Source: Saposhnikovia divaricata
Lineage: Eukaryota; Streptophyta; Magnoliopsida; Apiales; Apiaceae
Assembly (NCBI GenBank): GCA_036435485.1
Contig: CM071594.1
Span: forward strand, 104,931,001 to 104,995,000
Reading direction: 5' to 3'
DNA: 64,000 nucleotides
Shown: piece by piece, positions 9,358 through 19,150 of the stretch
How positions within the stretch are numbered: position 1 is the stretch's first letter
Layout of the letters: each line of letters begins with the position of its first letter
Position numbers and translations under genes: made by a program
The notes under the pieces: generated by a model
The model's database searches: none
What the model was told of the DNA's origin: nothing
The model's input: the letters and a program-made list of their open reading frames with translations, nothing else

Positions 9358-12300
9358 ATGGCTGATAATTTTGAGATAATGAAACATAATTTGGTTGGCT
9401 ATTTTAATCCGAACGATTGTCCCTACGATCGATTTAGGTCTTGGATACGATTTTTGAATGACGATTCAATTATCCGAACTGCCATTTCGATTGAAGCCCC
9501 AATTAAGATAGGACCACTGAGATTGATTTGCACAGAATCTGTGGTGTCTGAAGACTTGACCTCATTCTCGTTTGATTTTGATGGTACACACCACGTCGTG
9601 ACAGAATCAACCTTAACTACTGTTTTGGGTCTCCCGGCGGATAATTATGATCCATTTCCAACCAGTGAGCAACTCTATCAATTCTTCATTGATATTAATT
9701 ATCATGGAGTAATTGATATGAACAACCTGAGCAAAAGGAATCTGGTTCAACCATGGGATGCATTCTTCGACACGATCTCCAAGGTATTTGCTAATTCAGC
9801 CAGAGGTAATTTTCACTTACTCACCTCTATGTTACAAACTATTGGTTATGCTGTTGCTAACAACCGTAGAATCAATATTGGTAATCTACTTTGGAATACT
9901 ATTATTAACAGGATTGTTAAGGCCAGAAAGGATTTTGATGAGGGTAAGAAAGTTCTATGTTATTATCCTAGATTTTTAACTCTGATATTTAATCATCTTG
10001 TTCCTGTTGGTCAACAAACAGTTTTTAGGAATGACAACCCTATGGTATCAGGCAGGCAAACCAAGAAAATATTCACTAGCCTTGATACACATAGAAAGTT
10101 GATAAATGTGCCAGTGTATATTACACCATATTTGTCTAACTTCATAAATCTACCTGTCATTCCTCGACTTTTGAATGCACCTGAACCTGAACCTCAAGAT
10201 GTACCTGTCCCTGAACATCAACATCAAATAGAACAATCTATTCCTTCAGGTACAGCTACTGCATCAATGGAGCAGGTATTACCTTCTATCTCTCAAACTG
10301 TTTCTGGAGCCCAAGTGGCTGATAGGTCAGACCAAGAGGTTGTAGAACCACAGCCTCTATCCCAAGTCTTAGAGCCAAACACTGTGTCTAACCAAATCTC
10401 TAAACCTAAAGCCAGAAGCAAGTTGATGACAAAAAGAGCTGATAGAAGAAGTGATGATGTGAGTGATCCCACAGCTCTGCCTCCACCAAAGAAGAGAAGA
10501 AACCTATTACTTGAGGCATCTGTTAGCCCATCCATTTCCTCCCAACAGGATTTGGACATTGAAATGGCCGATGAACTGTTACTAATTTCATCCTCTCAAC
10601 AGGATGCAATTATTGAAATTCGCCAAAGGGCCGTGGCACCTTGTACAGAGTCAAGCACACCTCTATTACTCACAATGGGGGAAAACATTAACTTAGAATC
10701 TGATGTTGCTAAGGACACTGAGCAAGGAGTGCACGATAGGATTGTTACTGTGCCTACCATTGTTACGGTAGAAGAGCCTTCACAGGCTTCAGAGGGAAAT
10801 CTTGACTCTCTGCCAAGTATAATAGAGTCATCATCTCCCCTCCCAGGAGGAACATTCCTGGCTCCCTCAAGGGATTCTTCACTCGCAGATTTATCTGGTG
10901 AAAGTGAAAAGCAACTTGGTCATCCTATCACTGAAGAAATTCAGTTAACAAATCCAAATGAATTGATAGAGATGACTGAGGATTGGGAATTGCGAACTCC
11001 CATTGCACCACCACTGACCTCTCCAGAAGAGGCTAGGGTGATTTCTTATGCAGGTACAGCTCAAGGAAAGGAGCTAGTGTTGAGTGATGTGAGGACCACC
11101 TTAAATATGAGTGAAACACATGCACGAAAGGAGAGTGACATATCCTTGAGTGAACATCAGGTGAGCGCACACACTGACACAAACACTTTGTCTCTAATGG
11201 CTCAAATCAAAGAACTGCAAAAGAAATTGATGGAAACTGAGGCTGAAAAACAAGTTTTGAAAGCACAAGTGGATGAACGGTCTTCTTCTTCCACCTCTGT
11301 CAACAATCAGCTCATGATCATTCGTGACGATGTCCACAATATAAAGACTACACTCACTCCAGCAATCAATACATTGATACAATCTAACTCCCAGGCATCT
11401 ACAGAAAGAACAGACATTCTAAATGCTATTGACAGACTCTCTAATAGGGTGGATGAACTTCAAGTGGAAATGCATGAATCTGCTCAATCATATGCTACAA
11501 CCTTTGCAAATCTTGAAGAAAAGTATGATTACATGTTTGAAGGACTTGATCATCTATACAAAATTGTTAAACCTACTCATAATATCACACCAGAACAAAG
11601 AGCATACTTTGAAGACTATGATGATGATAATGAGGGGGATAATGATGCAAATAGGGAGCTTGACAGTCAACGGAAGTCTGTAGAGGATTCCTCAACTAAG
11701 GGGGAGAAGTCTGGAGATGGAGCAGGTAAGTCTGGAGAAGCAGGAGATAGTACTGGTGAAGCTGAAGCAGGAGGTAGTAAGTCACAAGGGAGGCATAAGG
11801 AGAAGTCTACCAAGGGAAAAGAAAAAGCTCATGATCAGGATGCATTTGAGTTTGATTTTGATCTCAGGAATAGTAAGTTTGAAGTTCATCAATTAAATGA
11901 TATCGAAGAGGATCTTTCAAACTGGCAAGATGATCCTGTGTTTGAGAAGGAACTGCAAGAGGAGAAAGCTGATCGTCTGATGAGACAAGCTAAGCTTGAG
12001 AAGACCAGACAGGTAGTGAATGAAAGATTGAAGCTGAAGCAAGCTGAAGATGCAGAGAAACAAAAGCTACATGCAATCAGTGTACAGGAAAGGAAAAGAG
12101 ATATTCAGTTGAAGATTGGTCCAAAGTGGGATAGAGCAAGAGAGATTTTTGATTCTATTCAGAACACTGCTAATGATGATGAACGTCTACTCCAACTACT
12201 TCAACAGTTTCAAGAGACCAATCCAAATTACTTGCAATATATGGATGCACTGATGCTGGAAATTTCAAGGATAGTTGCTGGATTTGATAGATGTGCAGAT

Positions 12301-12711
12301 CAATTGATAATTCAGATTGACTCTCGTACAATGGGTTCTCTCTATGTGTCACTTCAAATCTTTCAACAGAGAAGCTTGATGGAACTGTGGATTATGTCTA
12401 CAAAGGTAAAAAGGTTTTCTGAACTGAATATTTTACTTCATGAAAGACTTTTGGAGTTTGCTCAAAGGAATAGTCCACAAGTTATTCAAACTTCACATCA
12501 TGTTAAGTTTCTCAAGGGTAATACACTACACTCTTGTTTCCTTGATTCTAAGTCAATGAAATTATACACTGCATCTCATCTGGTATGGTTAGAACATATG
12601 CTGAGGACTACAGGATTCGAAGATAAAGAAAGTATCTTTGTTGCTGACATTATTCGATCATATGCTTTAACTGGATTTGAAAAGAAATATTACATTCTTC
12701 GGAATCGGTAA
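9358..12711 (+). CDS. C1 third ORF (so-called env-like), about 1,117 residues
   Basis: The function is unknown. The ATG at 9358 (MADNFEIMKHNL) is preferred over the upstream GTG at 9340, because the C3 homologue also starts MA- at its ATG. Residues about 1-260 are a globular domain (YDRFRSWIRFLN, VLGLPADNYDPFP, IGYAVANNRRINIGNLL) shared with C3. It resembles the domain found in many plant proteins labelled putative plant transposon protein. Residues about 260-600 are Pro/Ser/Glu-rich with a basic PPPKKRRN near 377. Residues about 610-720 form a coiled coil, followed by an acidic Gly/Ser-rich linker and a Lys/Glu-rich helix (about 860-960). There is no signal peptide and no membrane segment, which argues against an envelope protein. 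The frame stays open for 3.3 kb, so it was under selection until recently. Confidence 0.85.
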   Translation: MADNFEIMKHNLVGYFNPNDCPYDRFRSWIRFLNDDSIIRTAISIEAPIKIGPLRLICTESVVSEDLTSFSFDFDGTHHVVTESTLTTVLGLPADNYDPFPTSEQLYQFFIDINYHGVIDMNNLSKRNLVQPWDAFFDTISKVFANSARGNFHLLTSMLQTIGYAVANNRRINIGNLLWNTIINRIVKARKDFDEGKKVLCYYPRFLTLIFNHLVPVGQQTVFRNDNPMVSGRQTKKIFTSLDTHRKLINVPVYITPYLSNFINLPVIPRLLNAPEPEPQDVPVPEHQHQIEQSIPSGTATASMEQVLPSISQTVSGAQVADRSDQEVVEPQPLSQVLEPNTVSNQISKPKARSKLMTKRADRRSDDVSDPTALPPPKKRRNLLLEASVSPSISSQQDLDIEMADELLLISSSQQDAIIEIRQRAVAPCTESSTPLLLTMGENINLESDVAKDTEQGVHDRIVTVPTIVTVEEPSQASEGNLDSLPSIIESSSPLPGGTFLAPSRDSSLADLSGESEKQLGHPITEEIQLTNPNELIEMTEDWELRTPIAPPLTSPEEARVISYAGTAQGKELVLSDVRTTLNMSETHARKESDISLSEHQVSAHTDTNTLSLMAQIKELQKKLMETEAEKQVLKAQVDERSSSSTSVNNQLMIIRDDVHNIKTTLTPAINTLIQSNSQASTERTDILNAIDRLSNRVDELQVEMHESAQSYATTFANLEEKYDYMFEGLDHLYKIVKPTHNITPEQRAYFEDYDDDNEGDNDANRELDSQRKSVEDSSTKGEKSGDGAGKSGEAGDSTGEAEAGGSKSQGRHKEKSTKGKEKAHDQDAFEFDFDLRNSKFEVHQLNDIEEDLSNWQDDPVFEKELQEEKADRLMRQAKLEKTRQVVNERLKLKQAEDAEKQKLHAISVQERKRDIQLKIGPKWDRAREIFDSIQNTANDDERLLQLLQQFQETNPNYLQYMDALMLEISRIVAGFDRCADQLIIQIDSRTMGSLYVSLQIFQQRSLMELWIMSTKVKRFSELNILLHERLLEFAQRNSPQVIQTSHHVKFLKGNTLHSCFLDSKSMKLYTASHLVWLEHMLRTTGFEDKESIFVADIIRSYALTGFEKKYYILRNR

Positions 12712-12877
12712 GAAACCTAAAGGTCTTATGTCAGATTATGAACGTGTACTTGACAAGGATTTGATCAAAACCTTGGATGATCAAGAACGATTTGACACAG
12801 AGAATATCAGAAGATTCCTAGAGCAAGAAGATGAAGTTGAACCTGGAGAGATAAGGGATGAAGAAACTTCAAAGTGA
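12677..12877 (+). pseudogene. Probable frame-shifted C-terminus of C1 ORF3
   Basis: In the +1 frame relative to ORF3, an open stretch overlaps its end and runs KKPKGLMSDYERVLDKDLIK to EPGEIRDEETSK-stop. The composition is charged and helical like the rest of ORF3. This suggests that a one-base indel near 12680-12711 cut the protein short. A GTAAGA donor-like site overlaps the ORF3 stop (12708), so splicing is an alternative, but no matching acceptor at a plausible distance was found. Confidence 0.5.
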
Positions 12878-13120
12878 AGATCAGCTCTACATGTAATATC
12901 TTTAGAGCTTAGATAGGTCAAGATAGAAAAATGTATTATATGATCAGTCTAGAGGATCATCTATCTTGTATTTATCTTTTATGTTTGAATCTGGAAAATG
13001 TTAAATATAAACCAGAACTTTTCGTTTATTTACTTTGTGTTTAAAGTTTTATCTTTTACTAAGTTAAGTTGAGTTAGTTGAGTAATCCTCTAGGAATTTG
13101 CTTGTTATCGTCTAACAAAC

Positions 13121-13134
13121 AAATAGGGGGAGAT
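13121..13134 (+). promoter_or_regulatory. Polypurine tract of C1
   Basis: AAATAGGGGGAGAT lies directly upstream of the 3' LTR and would prime plus-strand DNA synthesis. The preceding 12878-13120 is non-coding 3' sequence of the element. Confidence 0.85.
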
Positions 13135-14716
13135 TGAAAGGCATATGACATAGCCTATTTGTAGTTCGAGGACTCAACTCAACTTAAGCTTAGTTTGTAA
13201 TAAGTAAATAACTTTAACTGTCACAGGAATCTCAGGAGGTACTATCTGTCAGAAGAAAAACCCTAAAGTCAATCTATAGTTTTGATGTTTTACACTGGAA
13301 GAAGTTCAGATTGCTGATCAAGCCTCAGTATAGCATCAAAGAAGTGGATTTATTTCTAAGACAGAGATTTCTAGAGTAACAGTTTCAGACAGTATACAGT
13401 GAAGTACAAGAAGGAGAAAGAGATGAGAAGAAAAATGAATCACATTATTAATGTGAAAATTAAAGGACAGTCATTGAGGTTAGTCGTTCATGAACCAGAC
13501 AGTACATGGAACGTCAACAAAATATTCAGTGGTATTCTTTTATTACTTTCAGTGATTCAGAAAAGAATTAAGACAATCCAAGGATATATAATTATTCTTG
13601 TTTAATTAATTTAAATCAAGTAGTCAATTTAATTAATTAATTAATTCATCTTGAATTAATTCTTTAATTAAATTAATTATTAGATTAATGAAATCAGATT
13701 AATTATTTAAGTAAGAATAAATTAAAATGATTATTTATTAATCAATTTTAATTAATTCTGAAAAAAATGAACTAGCAAGACAATCCCTGATTGTCTTGCC
13801 GATTGTCTTGAAGGTTAAATTCAGAACAGCAAGACAATAGGAGATTGTCTTGCCGATTGTATTGGTGAAGAAATCAATAAAGCAAGACAATTCCTGATTG
13901 TCTTGCCGATTGTCTTGATAATGATAATGTCTGAAAAGCTTTTGAAAAGTAGAATAAAAATCTAATTTGATTGTCTTGACGATTGTCTTGGCAGTTCAAT
14001 TTGATTGTCTTGATAATGATCAAAAAGAAAAAGCTTCAGACAGAATGATAAATTTGATAAAGCAAGACAAAGATATCTGAATTTGATTGTCTTGACGATT
14101 GTCTTGGAAGAACCTGATTGTCTTGACGATTGTATTGCCTATTGTCTTGGCAGTACAAAACTGGTTGTCTTGGAAGAAGAAATTGTATTGAAGATTGTCT
14201 TGATAGTTATAATTGAAGATAAAGATGCAGAGATTTATATATATCAAGACATCTCGACAGAAGCAATCAGTGAGGAAAAACAACACAGAAAATATTACAT
14301 TTCAAGAACTGAATTCTCTCTTCTCTCTCATCAAGAACACAGCACAAGAAGCAGAAAATTATTTAGAAAATCAAGTTCATCTTATTTTTAATATCTGATC
14401 CGATAGAACTGATTTCATTGATACTCTTGTACTATTAGCGAGTTTTTACTCCTAATCTATATCTTGATTTTTATTAACAAATCTAGAAAAATTCATGTTG
14501 AATTTTCTAATTTGTTTTTATTAACTAGATATAAATTCTGTACTGTATTTGTAACAAACCCCTCAAGTTAATATAATTTTATATTCAACTTGAATTTTGT
14601 TTCATTTAATTCCGCTCAAATTTGTCAAAATATAAATTAAATTATCTGGACAAATTTCGATAAAACAGTACTGTTTGTATTCAACCCCCCCTTCTACAAA
14701 CAGATTGGACCTAACA
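13135..14716 (+). repeat. 3' LTR of C1
   Basis: This has the same length as the 5' LTR (offset 12,385 bp), with six substitutions seen by eye, for example t/g near 1314, c/t near 1472, t/g near 1539, t/c near 2153 and c/t near 2263 (5' LTR numbering). It contains the 10-mer array at 13776-14202 and the TATA-like box at 14234-14244. Confidence 0.95.
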
Positions 14717-14721
14717 GCAAT
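14717..14721. repeat. Target site duplication of C1, right copy (gcaat)
   Basis: It is identical to 745-749 and defines the exact insertion site within G1. Confidence 0.93.
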
Positions 14722-14812
14722 GGTTTTAATGAACCTTATTTCTACTTCTACTATATAAATATGAAGCTAAGTCCTACTAGAATAACTTAAGCCCAATCGG
14801 GGTTTTGCAAGA

Positions 14813-16528
14813 CTAGGCCTGCACCACTTGATTTTGTTTTTGATGCTCCATCAAAATAGAGCACCCACCACTCCTTCTGGTCTCCTCATTCTTATTCTGA
14901 AGTTCACTTCCTGCTTGGGGTACTACCTCCTGCCCCCCGACTTCTTGGTTGCCAATGGTACACTCAACCACAAAGTCAGTTAACGCCTTAGCCTCAATTG
15001 TTGTCCGAGGCTTCTGTGTGATGTCCCCTGCTGACCTTTCTTTGTGTTCCTTACCACTGTGGACATCTATGTCTTCAATCGGAAGGACCTGCCCCCCGAC
15101 TCCATCAGGCCTTAACGAGGCTACATAACAGCTTCGTGCCATCTTCTGATCACCTTTATGTTCTCCAACACCATTCTTGGTAGGGAACTTGATCTTCACA
15201 TGATAGGTTGAGGCAACAGCCTTGAATGCATGAAGTCCAGTCCTTCCAAGGATAGCGTTGTACGTTGAAGCCGCCTTGATTACCAGGAAGTTCAACATCT
15301 GAGTGGCCTCCTTGGGCTCTTGCCCAATAGTTACAGGCAGCTGAATAGTCCCTTCAACTTTGGATTTTACTCCATTAAATCCGTATATAGGCATGTTATT
15401 GGGGGTCAACTGAGAATCAGTGTATCCCATCTTCACAAACGCATCATGAAACAGAATGTCAACGGAAGCTCCATTGTCTATCAAGACTCGCTTCACCTCC
15501 GAGTTTCCAATCACAGGAGTTATGACCAACGGGTCATCATGGGGGAACTTCACCCCTTCCAAGTCTGAGTCATCAAAGCTAATCGCTACCTCAGTTTTTG
15601 CACGCTTCGGGGCCTCTCCCACGATGTGCAACACCTCTCGGGCATAAGCCTTTCTAGAGTTCCTAGTTGTCCCGACCGCAGTTGGGCCTCCTGAGATCAT
15701 GTTGATTACTGGCCCTCGGGGCTGTGGGTTGCGATCTTGATCGTCATCCCTTCTATTATAGTCTCTTCTCTGATTAGCACGGTCTTCACCCTTAGTGAAG
15801 TGCCTCAGCTTCCCTCTACGGATCAAAAACTCAATCTCATCTTTGAGTTGCTTACAATCGTCATTGTCATGCCCCACGTCTCTATGGAATCTGCAATACT
15901 GATTCTGGTTTCTCTTTGCGGGATCACCCCTGAGTGGCTTCGGCCATCTGAAATCCTTATCATTCTCAATGTCCAACAAGATTCGAATCCTAGGAGTATT
16001 CAACCTTGCATACTCAGTGAACCTTGACCCTTGGTTCTTCTTAGGGGCAGAGTCGGTGTCCTCGCTAGTTCGGGGATACTTGTCCCTAGCATCATACTCT
16101 TGATCATCATAGTCCTGGTCTTGCTTTCGCTTCTTGGAGTCATTGTTACCTCCTCCTCCACCTACGGTGGTTTCTTTATTCAAGCTATCCTCAGCTTTAA
16201 TATACTTATCAGCCCTTCGTTGGAGCTCAGCCATGTTCTCAGGGGGATGCTTCGCCAATGATCTCTTGAAGAAGAGGTTAGTGGTTCTGTGCTCCAGGGC
16301 TACCATTGCCACCTTATTTTCCAAATCAGTGATATTCAGGGTCTCCTTAGTGAATCGCTTGAGGTAGTCCCTCAGATTTTCATTCTTTCCTTGCACCACA
16401 TACATAAGAGATGCGGAGCTCTTCTCATGCACCCTTCCGCTAATGAATTGGCTAACGAAGGCGGCACTCAACTCCTTAAAAGAGCCAATAGAGTTCGCAG
16501 GCAATCGTCTATACCATCTCTGAGCCAT
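14813..16528 (-). pseudogene. G1 gag (C-terminal part), protease, fused to RNase H start
   Basis: The open frame gives 571 residues from an internal Met. It contains the retrotransposon gag domain (WYRRLPANSIGSFKELSAAF), a CX2HX4HX4C knuckle (CRFHRDVGHDNDDC) and a retroviral-type aspartic protease with DNGASVDILF, the Tat variant of the DTG motif. After PDGVGGQVLPIEDIDV the frame jumps within about 25 residues to TTIEAKALTDFVVECTIGNQ, which in Tat polyproteins lies several hundred residues later, between RT and RNase H. RT is therefore deleted in frame. The gag N-terminus is in the same frame upstream (16598-17521), cut off by one TAG. Gag packages RNA, and the protease cleaves the polyprotein; without RT the element would depend on others. 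Confidence 0.8.
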
Positions 16529-16597
16529 GCCCGACAGGGTTTGGGGGAACGCTCTGCACTTTAGGGCATCACTTGCAGGCTGCAGCAGCAGTGCGTT

Positions 16598-17521
16598 CTA
16601 GAACGTCCTGACGTGATTTGCGGGATCACCCGTTCCATCATAAGCCTTAATTGTCGGCATCTTAAACTTCCTAGAAATATGAGCATTCATCACCTCCTCA
16701 GTAAACGGGGGTGTTGGATCATCAGGATCTCCTAGAGGCATCAGATCTTTGGGGTTTCCCTTGGGAATTTCCATCCTTGTGGTTGTTCTTCCGAATGAGG
16801 CATCAGCCCTTCTTTGTCTCCTTGAAGACCTCTCCAAATCAATGATGGGAATCGTTCCTGAGGTTGGAGGAGGTCGAGTTTGATTCTGTCTTGCTTGCTC
16901 CATTGCTATGTCATCCTTCAGCCTTTGGATCTCAGCCTCGTGAGCCTTAATCCTCTCCTCAGCCGTTGGTGGAGGTCCATCATGGATCCCTTGAGTCCTT
17001 CCTTGAGGCTCTCTTCTAGAACGTTGCCTCCTCGGGGCTTCATCACGATCATCATCCTCAGACGATGAATCATCAGTATAAGGGCCGGAGTAGTCATCAT
17101 AATCTCGGTCCCGGATTTGTAAGGCATGACCACTTGGTCCCGAACCTTGAGTCATCGGGGGGTAGTTGGGCAGACCGTGACTGGGATTAGTGTTCAAGGG
17201 GAGATCCGTATTATGGATCTGTACCTCTGGTGGCGGGTTGTTCGGATCAACAATCTGGAGAGAGTTGGTCGCTTGTCCTGCCTGATTGGTCAGAGGCAAC
17301 GTACTCTCAGCATGGGGGATCACCCCTGGTTGCTGAGAAACTTGAGAGTGGATGATGACAGCTGATGCTGGGGGAGCCTGTTGAATGATCGTCCCTGATG
17401 CTGGGGGAGTCTGTTGGATGATCGCCCATGATACTGGGGGAGCCTGTTCGGTCAGGGGTGGAGCAGAGCTGAGTGGCACGGCCTCAGTTACAACTAGTGT
17501 TGTTCTTCGTGTTTGAACCAT
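16598..17521 (-). pseudogene. G1 gag N-terminus
   Basis: The ATG at 17521 begins MVQTRRTT and follows the primer site by only about 20 bp. The 307 residues are Pro/Gln-rich, then charged (RQRSRREPQGRTQ), and lead into the gag domain (YDGTGDPANHVRTF). The frame ends at a TAG and reopens at once in the same frame with NALLLQPASDALKCRAFPQT, so a single nonsense change splits gag. The same N-terminus is found in G2 at 25112-25927. Confidence 0.82.
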
Positions 17522-17538
17522 GGTTGATGTTGTCTTCC

Positions 17539-17554
17539 CACAGACGGCGCCAAA
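17539..17554 (-). promoter_or_regulatory. Primer binding site of G1
   Basis: On the minus strand, TTTGGCGCCGTCTGTG follows the LTR end directly. This GGCGCC-containing leader is usual for Tat-type gypsy elements. The exact tRNA is not assigned here. Confidence 0.7.
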
Positions 17555-18062
17555 TGTTGTGGAATAAAAAGTAGGGTATATTTATTGCGTATTAACTACT
17601 AGGGTTTGTGGGAGCTTCGAGCTTTAATGGCTGCTCTTGTTGTCGGGGACTAACTCGGTCCTAACAAGATGCCTACGTACCTTGATGAATATCAAGAATC
17701 AAGCCAAAAACGTAGTTTTGAGAATGGGGGGTCAGGCCCTTTATATAGGCTGTAGGAGCCTTAGAATTATGGTAGGAGTCAAAGACTTGGTAGATAAGTC
17801 TTCCTTGAGGAAGGTTCCAGATCTATTCCTTGTAGGAATCAGTTTCCATATCGAATTGGATGCCTTGGTGGCTAAGTCTGATGGAGATAATATCCTTATC
17901 CAACTCTTATTGCTGAGCAGTTTATTTCCCTCAATATTAATTACGAAATTAATATCAAAATAGGGATTCTGACCTCATTAATGGGCCCCACGTTTGGACC
18001 ATGCTGGGTCTAATTAATGCCATATTAAAGGTGTCTTTAAGGCTTATTTTTAGCCCATATCA
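17555..18062 (-). repeat. 5' LTR of G1 (508 bp)
   Basis: On the minus strand it starts TGATATGGGC at 18062 and ends ACAACA at 17555. The G2 LTR at 25961-26457 is clearly homologous. Next to it at 18063 stands C2 integrase sequence, with ggtgt as the expected target duplication. The partner copy would lie left of the window. Confidence 0.85.
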
Positions 18063-19133
18063 GGTGTCTTTCCAGTGTTTTTGTTGATGAGGGTTCTGTT
18101 CTGGATATAGCATGCAGTGCTCACAGCCTCAGCCCAAAAATATGTAGGCATCTTTGCATCAAACAACATTGTTCTAGTAGCCTCAATTAGAGTTCTATTC
18201 TTTCTGTCAACTACTCCATTTGTTGTAGAGTCCTTGGAGCTGAGAATTGTTGAGAAATGTCATTCTCTTTGCAAAATGATTCAAGTAAGGCATTTCTAAA
18301 CTCTGTTCCATTATCACTTCTCAATGCAATCACACTTGCATTGTTGCCTTTTGCTTCCTTATCAACTTCTTTATGTGCTCAATGATTACCTGTGGAGCCT
18401 CATCCTTTGATGCTAGAAATTCCACCCATGTATACCTTGTGTAGTCATCAACCATCACCAGGGCATACTTCTTTCTTGAGAGTGACATAATATTGACAGG
18501 CCCAAACAAATCCATATGAATTAATTGTAGGGGCGTGGTGATTGATGTCACTGTCTTTGACTTGTGGCTTGACCTTTTCATCTTTCCTTTTTGGCAAGCC
18601 TCACACACTCCTTCTTGACAGAATTCAAGTGTGGGCATGCCTCTTACTAACTCTCTTTTTACTGGAGAATTAATGGCCTTGAAGTTCAGGTGTGATAACT
18701 TCTTGTGCCATTGCCAATAATCTTCATTTGATGCTTTTGAATAGAAGCAACAAACTTTGTCTTTGTTTGCAGAGTCCATATTGGCTACAAATAGGCTTCC
18801 TTTTCTTACTCCAGATAGAGCAAAATCACCAATCTTCTTATGGGTGATCAAACATTCATCTTTGTCAAAATTTACCTTGAATCCTCTATCAGTAAACTAA
18901 CCAACACTTAGCAGATTATGCTTGAGACCCTTGACTAGTGCTACATTTTCAATGATGACATTACCAACTTTTAACTTGCTATATCCCAATGTGTTACCCA
19001 TGCTGTCATCTCCAAAAGCAACCATTGGGCCAACCTTCTCCTCATATTTTGATAGCATGGCCATATCACCAGTCATGTGATTTGAGCATCCACTATCCAA
19101 AATCCACATGACCTTCTTCTCAATTTCTTTACC
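18063..19133 (-). pseudogene. C2 pol fragment: protease and integrase N-terminal half
   Basis: Minus-strand reading gives MWILDSGCSNHMTGD (protease active site), then after an in-frame TAG the GAG-pre-integrase HHCC region (WHKKLSHLNFKAINS to CEACQKGKMKR) and the integrase core start (LIHMDLFGPVNIMSLSRKKY, VMVDDYTRYTWVEF). Open pieces are 18897-19172 and 18330-18851, in the same frame. Below 18330 the frame shifts; homology to integrase continues to 18063, where G1 begins. RT and RNase H are absent from the window. The frame relation to gag is -1, as in C1, and CAG followed by GGTAAAG marks the junction at 19131-19136. Confidence 0.85.
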
Positions 19134-19150
19134 CTGCAAACACAAAGGTA

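Larger units (their letters stand above)
750..14716 (+). mobile_element. C1, full-length SIRE/Maximus-type Ty1/copia retrotransposon
   Basis: This is a complete 13,967-bp element with two 1,582-bp LTRs (TG...CA), a tRNA-Met-type primer binding site, gag, a pol in the copia order protease-integrase-RT-RNase H, an added third ORF, a polypurine tract and a 5-bp target duplication. A third ORF behind RNase H and a size above 9 kb are features of the SIRE/Maximus lineage. It sits in G1, whose homology resumes on either side. The LTRs have equal length and differ at six positions by eye, so insertion was recent. One in-frame stop in gag and one frame shift at the end of the third ORF are the only clear lesions. 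Confidence 0.93.
14717..18062 (-). mobile_element. Tat-type Ty3/gypsy element G1, 5' part
   Basis: Read from right to left it has a 5' LTR (17555-18062), a primer binding site, gag, protease and the beginning of RNase H, then the C1 insertion. RT is missing between protease and RNase H, so this is a deletion derivative. It is itself inserted into the integrase region of C2, whose sequence starts directly at 18063. The tail 14717-14812 is non-coding. Confidence 0.85.

Noticed and set aside
15737..17365. Plus-strand ORFs opposite G1 gag
   Set aside because: They are antisense shadows of the minus-strand gag and have no own features.
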